DNA of 64,000 nucleotides. Origin: an uncultured Alphaproteobacteria bacterium. Lineage in GTDB: Bacteria > Pseudomonadota > Alphaproteobacteria > HIMB59. This document shows positions 61,931 to 64,000 of this stretch, one piece after another. The first letter of the stretch is position 1. Each line of letters begins with the position of its first letter. The stretch lies in contig CACLUR010000001.1 in NCBI GenBank assembly GCA_902610175.1, forward strand, positions 1-64,000. The letters are read 5' to 3'. The notes under the pieces were generated by a model. The model saw nothing but the letters and a program-made list of their open reading frames with translations, did not search any database and was not told the DNA's origin. The position numbers and the translations under genes are program-made.

Positions 61931-63515
61931 TTCTGCCTAAAACTTCCTCGTATTTAAAATAATCTTTATGAAATAGTAAAATTTTATTATCTAAAAATTT
62001 TGATTCTTTGTATCTGCCTAATTCATAATATATTTGAGATAAATGATCTATTATTTCTGGTTCAGAGGGTTCAAGTTGATAAGCATCATAAATCCATTTT
62101 TCTGCCAAATCTATGTTATCTTTCTTATAATAAAGCCATCCCAAACTATCAAGTATAGCCCCATCATTATAATTTGAGTCTTTTACTGCTTTTTGAAGCA
62201 TACTTTCTGCAAGATCTAATTTTCTATCATTCTCAACCCATAAATATGCAAGATAATTTAATATGTAAGGATATGAACTTTTGGATATATCAATACTTTT
62301 TTGGATAATTTCTTCAGCTTTTTTAATTTCATTATTTCTCTCTAACAAAATACCATATTTAAAAAGATGAATTGCATCATCAGAATTCTCTATAATACTC
62401 ATGCAACACTCGTTTATAAAATCTAAAGCACTACTATTATCATTTAAAAAGTACATTTCCATCGCAATCAGAAATGATAACTCTAGATTTATCCAATCAG
62501 TTTGATGATCGCCATTATTTATAAAATACACTAAGTCATTCATATCAGTGTCTAATTCAAATGATGTTGAGATATAAAGGTAGTTTTTAAAAAAATTAAA
62601 ATTTTTGTCAGTTGGGTTAAAATTTTTAATTAATTTTAGTATTTCTTTACTTGGATTTAATTCTGCTAAAAATGAAATTTTTTTATATAAATAATAATCC
62701 CTATTATCTGGATTAATTTCGATTAAATAAGATAATAAAGCAAGTGCTTTTTTATACTCACCCGCATAAAAATAATAAGTGCTAGTTTGAAATAGTTGAA
62801 GATATATTATGTCTTCATAATCCTTGACTACATAATTTTTATCTAATTCAATAGACAAATTATTAAAAGTAGTTGATGACTGAATAAAATCTGACAGTGG
62901 AAAATTGATGTTATGATAATTGAAAATACTGTCCATTACATTTAATTCTTTTGAATTAAAGATAGAGAGTGTTTCTATATTTGATGTTATTTCTTCATTA
63001 ATTTTTTTTAAACTGTTGAGGTCTTCTTGATGATGATAGTAATAAATAGTATTGATATATCTTAAATTTGTAAAGCGACTATCAATTTCATTCAAATTTT
63101 CTAAATTATTTTGAACATTGTTTTTATTGCAAAAAGTCATCCAAAAATTTATGCTTTTTAGTATAGCCTCTTCAAAAATATAAATTTGTTTTTTGTCAGG
63201 AATGTTTAAGCATTTGTCATCACCTAGATTCCTAAGAAAAAGAACAATTTCATGAATAAATCCACTTTCAATTTCACTAATATTATCAAAAGTATAATTT
63301 CCTATAATAATATTACTTAATAAGGTTGAAGTATGGTCATTTGAAAAATTATATTTAGGTAATTTTTCCCAAATTAAATAATCATTATTGTATTCAGAAT
63401 AAATTGAACTTAGAAGTTGATTTTCGAAAGTATTTTTTAATTGAGACCCATATGCATATACAATAAATCCAAAAAAACATATAAAATATAAATTAAAAGA
63501 TAATTTTTTAATCAT
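61917..63515 (-). CDS. exported TPR-repeat protein
   Basis: A 532-residue protein. An N-terminal signal peptide or anchor (SFNLYFICFFGFIVYAYG) leads into mostly helical repeats. In the last 150 residues TPR units are clear: ALDFINECCMSIIENSDDAI, the IKKAEEIIQKSIDISKSSYP unit, and DLAEKWIYDAYQLEPSEPEI. An ispE-adjacent tetratricopeptide gene is common in Alphaproteobacteria. It probably scaffolds protein complexes in the periplasm. Its ATG overlaps the divergent next gene by two bases. Confidence 0.8.
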   Translation of the reverse strand: MIKKLSFNLYFICFFGFIVYAYGSQLKNTFENQLLSSIYSEYNNDYLIWEKLPKYNFSNDHTSTLLSNIIIGNYTFDNISEIESGFIHEIVLFLRNLGDDKCLNIPDKKQIYIFEEAILKSINFWMTFCNKNNVQNNLENLNEIDSRFTNLRYINTIYYYHHQEDLNSLKKINEEITSNIETLSIFNSKELNVMDSIFNYHNINFPLSDFIQSSTTFNNLSIELDKNYVVKDYEDIIYLQLFQTSTYYFYAGEYKKALALLSYLIEINPDNRDYYLYKKISFLAELNPSKEILKLIKNFNPTDKNFNFFKNYLYISTSFELDTDMNDLVYFINNGDHQTDWINLELSFLIAMEMYFLNDNSSALDFINECCMSIIENSDDAIHLFKYGILLERNNEIKKAEEIIQKSIDISKSSYPYILNYLAYLWVENDRKLDLAESMLQKAVKDSNYNDGAILDSLGWLYYKKDNIDLAEKWIYDAYQLEPSEPEIIDHLSQIYYELGRYKESKFLDNKILLFHKDYFKYEEVLGRNENK

Positions 63516-64000
63516 GAATAACCAAGACTACCAAAAAAATATTCTTTTGGAATTGATGAATCTGGAGGAATTTCAAGTAAAAAAATCTCAAAATGATTCC
63601 GATAACCAAATAAATCTAGATATTATCAATAGTCCTAGCAAAGCCACCAGTATTGATCAAATAGAGGATTTTTTAAAAAATGAATTATTAAAGTTAAATA
63701 TTAATCAACCAATCAATCTTGTAGAAGGTGACAAAAATTCGAAAATTTTATTTTTTTACGGTAAATGCGACATTACTGATGAAAAGATAATAGATAAAGC
63801 AAATGGTGAGTTATTCGATAAAATGCTTTCCTCTATAAAATTAGATAGGAAACAAATAAGCTTAGTGTCTTATATACCAAGGGGACTTAGAGAGTTTGAT
63901 AATAACCACAAAATAAATTCAATTTTACAACTTATCAATTATCGGTTGATTGAATTGATTAACCCAAAATATTTAATAATTATGTCAAATTATTGCATCA
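63514..64000 (+). CDS. uracil-DNA-glycosylase-family-like protein, 5' part, cut by window edge
   Basis: The open frame runs from ATG 63514 to the right edge (162 complete codons visible). The later part (ANGELFDKMLSSIKLDRKQI, then SLVSYIPRGL) aligns with the family-4 UDG block 'G.LLD.ML..IGL.R..VYI.N..pWRPP'. The diagnostic 'GEAPG' catalytic motif is replaced by YGKCDITDEK. It may therefore be a diverged or catalytically changed relative. In many Alphaproteobacteria a family-4 UDG gene stands at this place, divergent from the TPR gene. The exact start could also be the ATG at 63556. Confidence 0.55.
   Translation, partial: MNNQDYQKNILLELMNLEEFQVKKSQNDSDNQINLDIINSPSKATSIDQIEDFLKNELLKLNINQPINLVEGDKNSKILFFYGKCDITDEKIIDKANGELFDKMLSSIKLDRKQISLVSYIPRGLREFDNNHKINSILQLINYRLIELINPKYLIIMSNYCI

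Noticed and set aside
1-64000. CRISPR arrays, insertion sequences, prophage genes, rRNA genes
   Set aside because: No regularly spaced repeat units, transposase or integrase reading frames, phage structural genes or rRNA sequence were seen on either strand.

Overview
The window is low in G+C (roughly 30% by eye), densely coded and uses the standard genetic code. Many gene pairs overlap by a few bases (ATGA, TAATG, TTGA), and coding strand switches often. The gene content is alphaproteobacterial: rpsU divergent from coq9, a three-gene proton-translocating transhydrogenase, petABC for the cytochrome bc1 complex, a PetP/PetR-like regulator pair, uvrC-pgsA-moaD-moaE, and lgt-(COG1565 methyltransferase)-pgeF. 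Very low G+C, short intergenic gaps and shortened proteins suggest a streamlined, free-living marine lineage (Pelagibacterales, HIMB59 or AEGEAN-169 type). The exact clade cannot be fixed from the sequence alone.

Layout. 0-5.2 kb: the tail of a YqaA-like membrane protein, an unrecognised Cys-rich exported protein, an FG-GAP/ASPIC-UnbV secreted protein, then a circularly permuted ATP-grasp ligase divergent from an Anbu proteasome-like peptidase. A 52-residue membrane protein and a 26-residue Cys-rich peptide too short for routine ORF calling follow. 5.2-9.2 kb is the accessory region. It holds a methyltransferase, two tiny membrane proteins and two cassettes of about 1.4 kb, each preceded by a copy of the 5' half of tRNA-Thr(GGT); the intact tRNA-Thr gene closes the array. 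The second cassette also carries duplicated signal-peptide gene stubs and a 37-bp direct repeat. A candidate structured RNA lies at 9.69-9.78 kb.

9.9-19.4 kb: single-Cys Bcp peroxiredoxin, thioesterase, hydroxyacid dehydrogenase, BASS transporter, DsbA-like protein and an IMPase-family phosphatase. A three-gene catabolic operon follows (aldehyde dehydrogenase, glutamine-synthetase-like ligase, iron alcohol dehydrogenase), then coq9. 19.4-33.8 kb: rpsU, pntB-pntA2-pntA1, an ABC1 kinase, oligoendopeptidase F, DUF1244, pyruvate kinase, aspartate aminotransferase, uvrB, a Ca2+/cation antiporter and an AsmA-like protein. 33.8-44 kb: glutathione synthesis (gshA, gshB), a lytic-transglycosylase lipoprotein, leucyl aminopeptidase, htpG with a zinc-finger protein, a LysR regulator, uvrC, pgsA, moaD and moaE.

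44-64 kb: ilvE, MarR, response regulator and histidine kinase; csaA, a TetR-like remnant, proC and ybjN; lgt, methyltransferase and pgeF; prs, rplY, pth and ychF; petABC on the minus strand; trmL, a short CCA-transferase-like gene, an ABC-F protein, tRNA-Gln, ispE, a TPR protein, and the start of a divergent uracil-DNA-glycosylase-like gene cut by the window edge.

The genes describe an aerobic heterotroph with a ubiquinone/bc1 respiratory chain, proton-driven NADPH production, glutathione redox chemistry, and use of small organic substrates (alcohols or amino alcohols, hydroxyacids). The most unusual parts are the tRNA-Thr cassette array, the reduced Anbu locus with its Cys-rich micropeptide neighbour, and the unexplained structured element near 9.7 kb. 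Stretches longer than 300 bases without a protein gene occur only at 7596-7985 and 8855-9186. Both are filled by tRNA fragments, repeats, hairpins, gene stubs and the intact tRNA-Thr.
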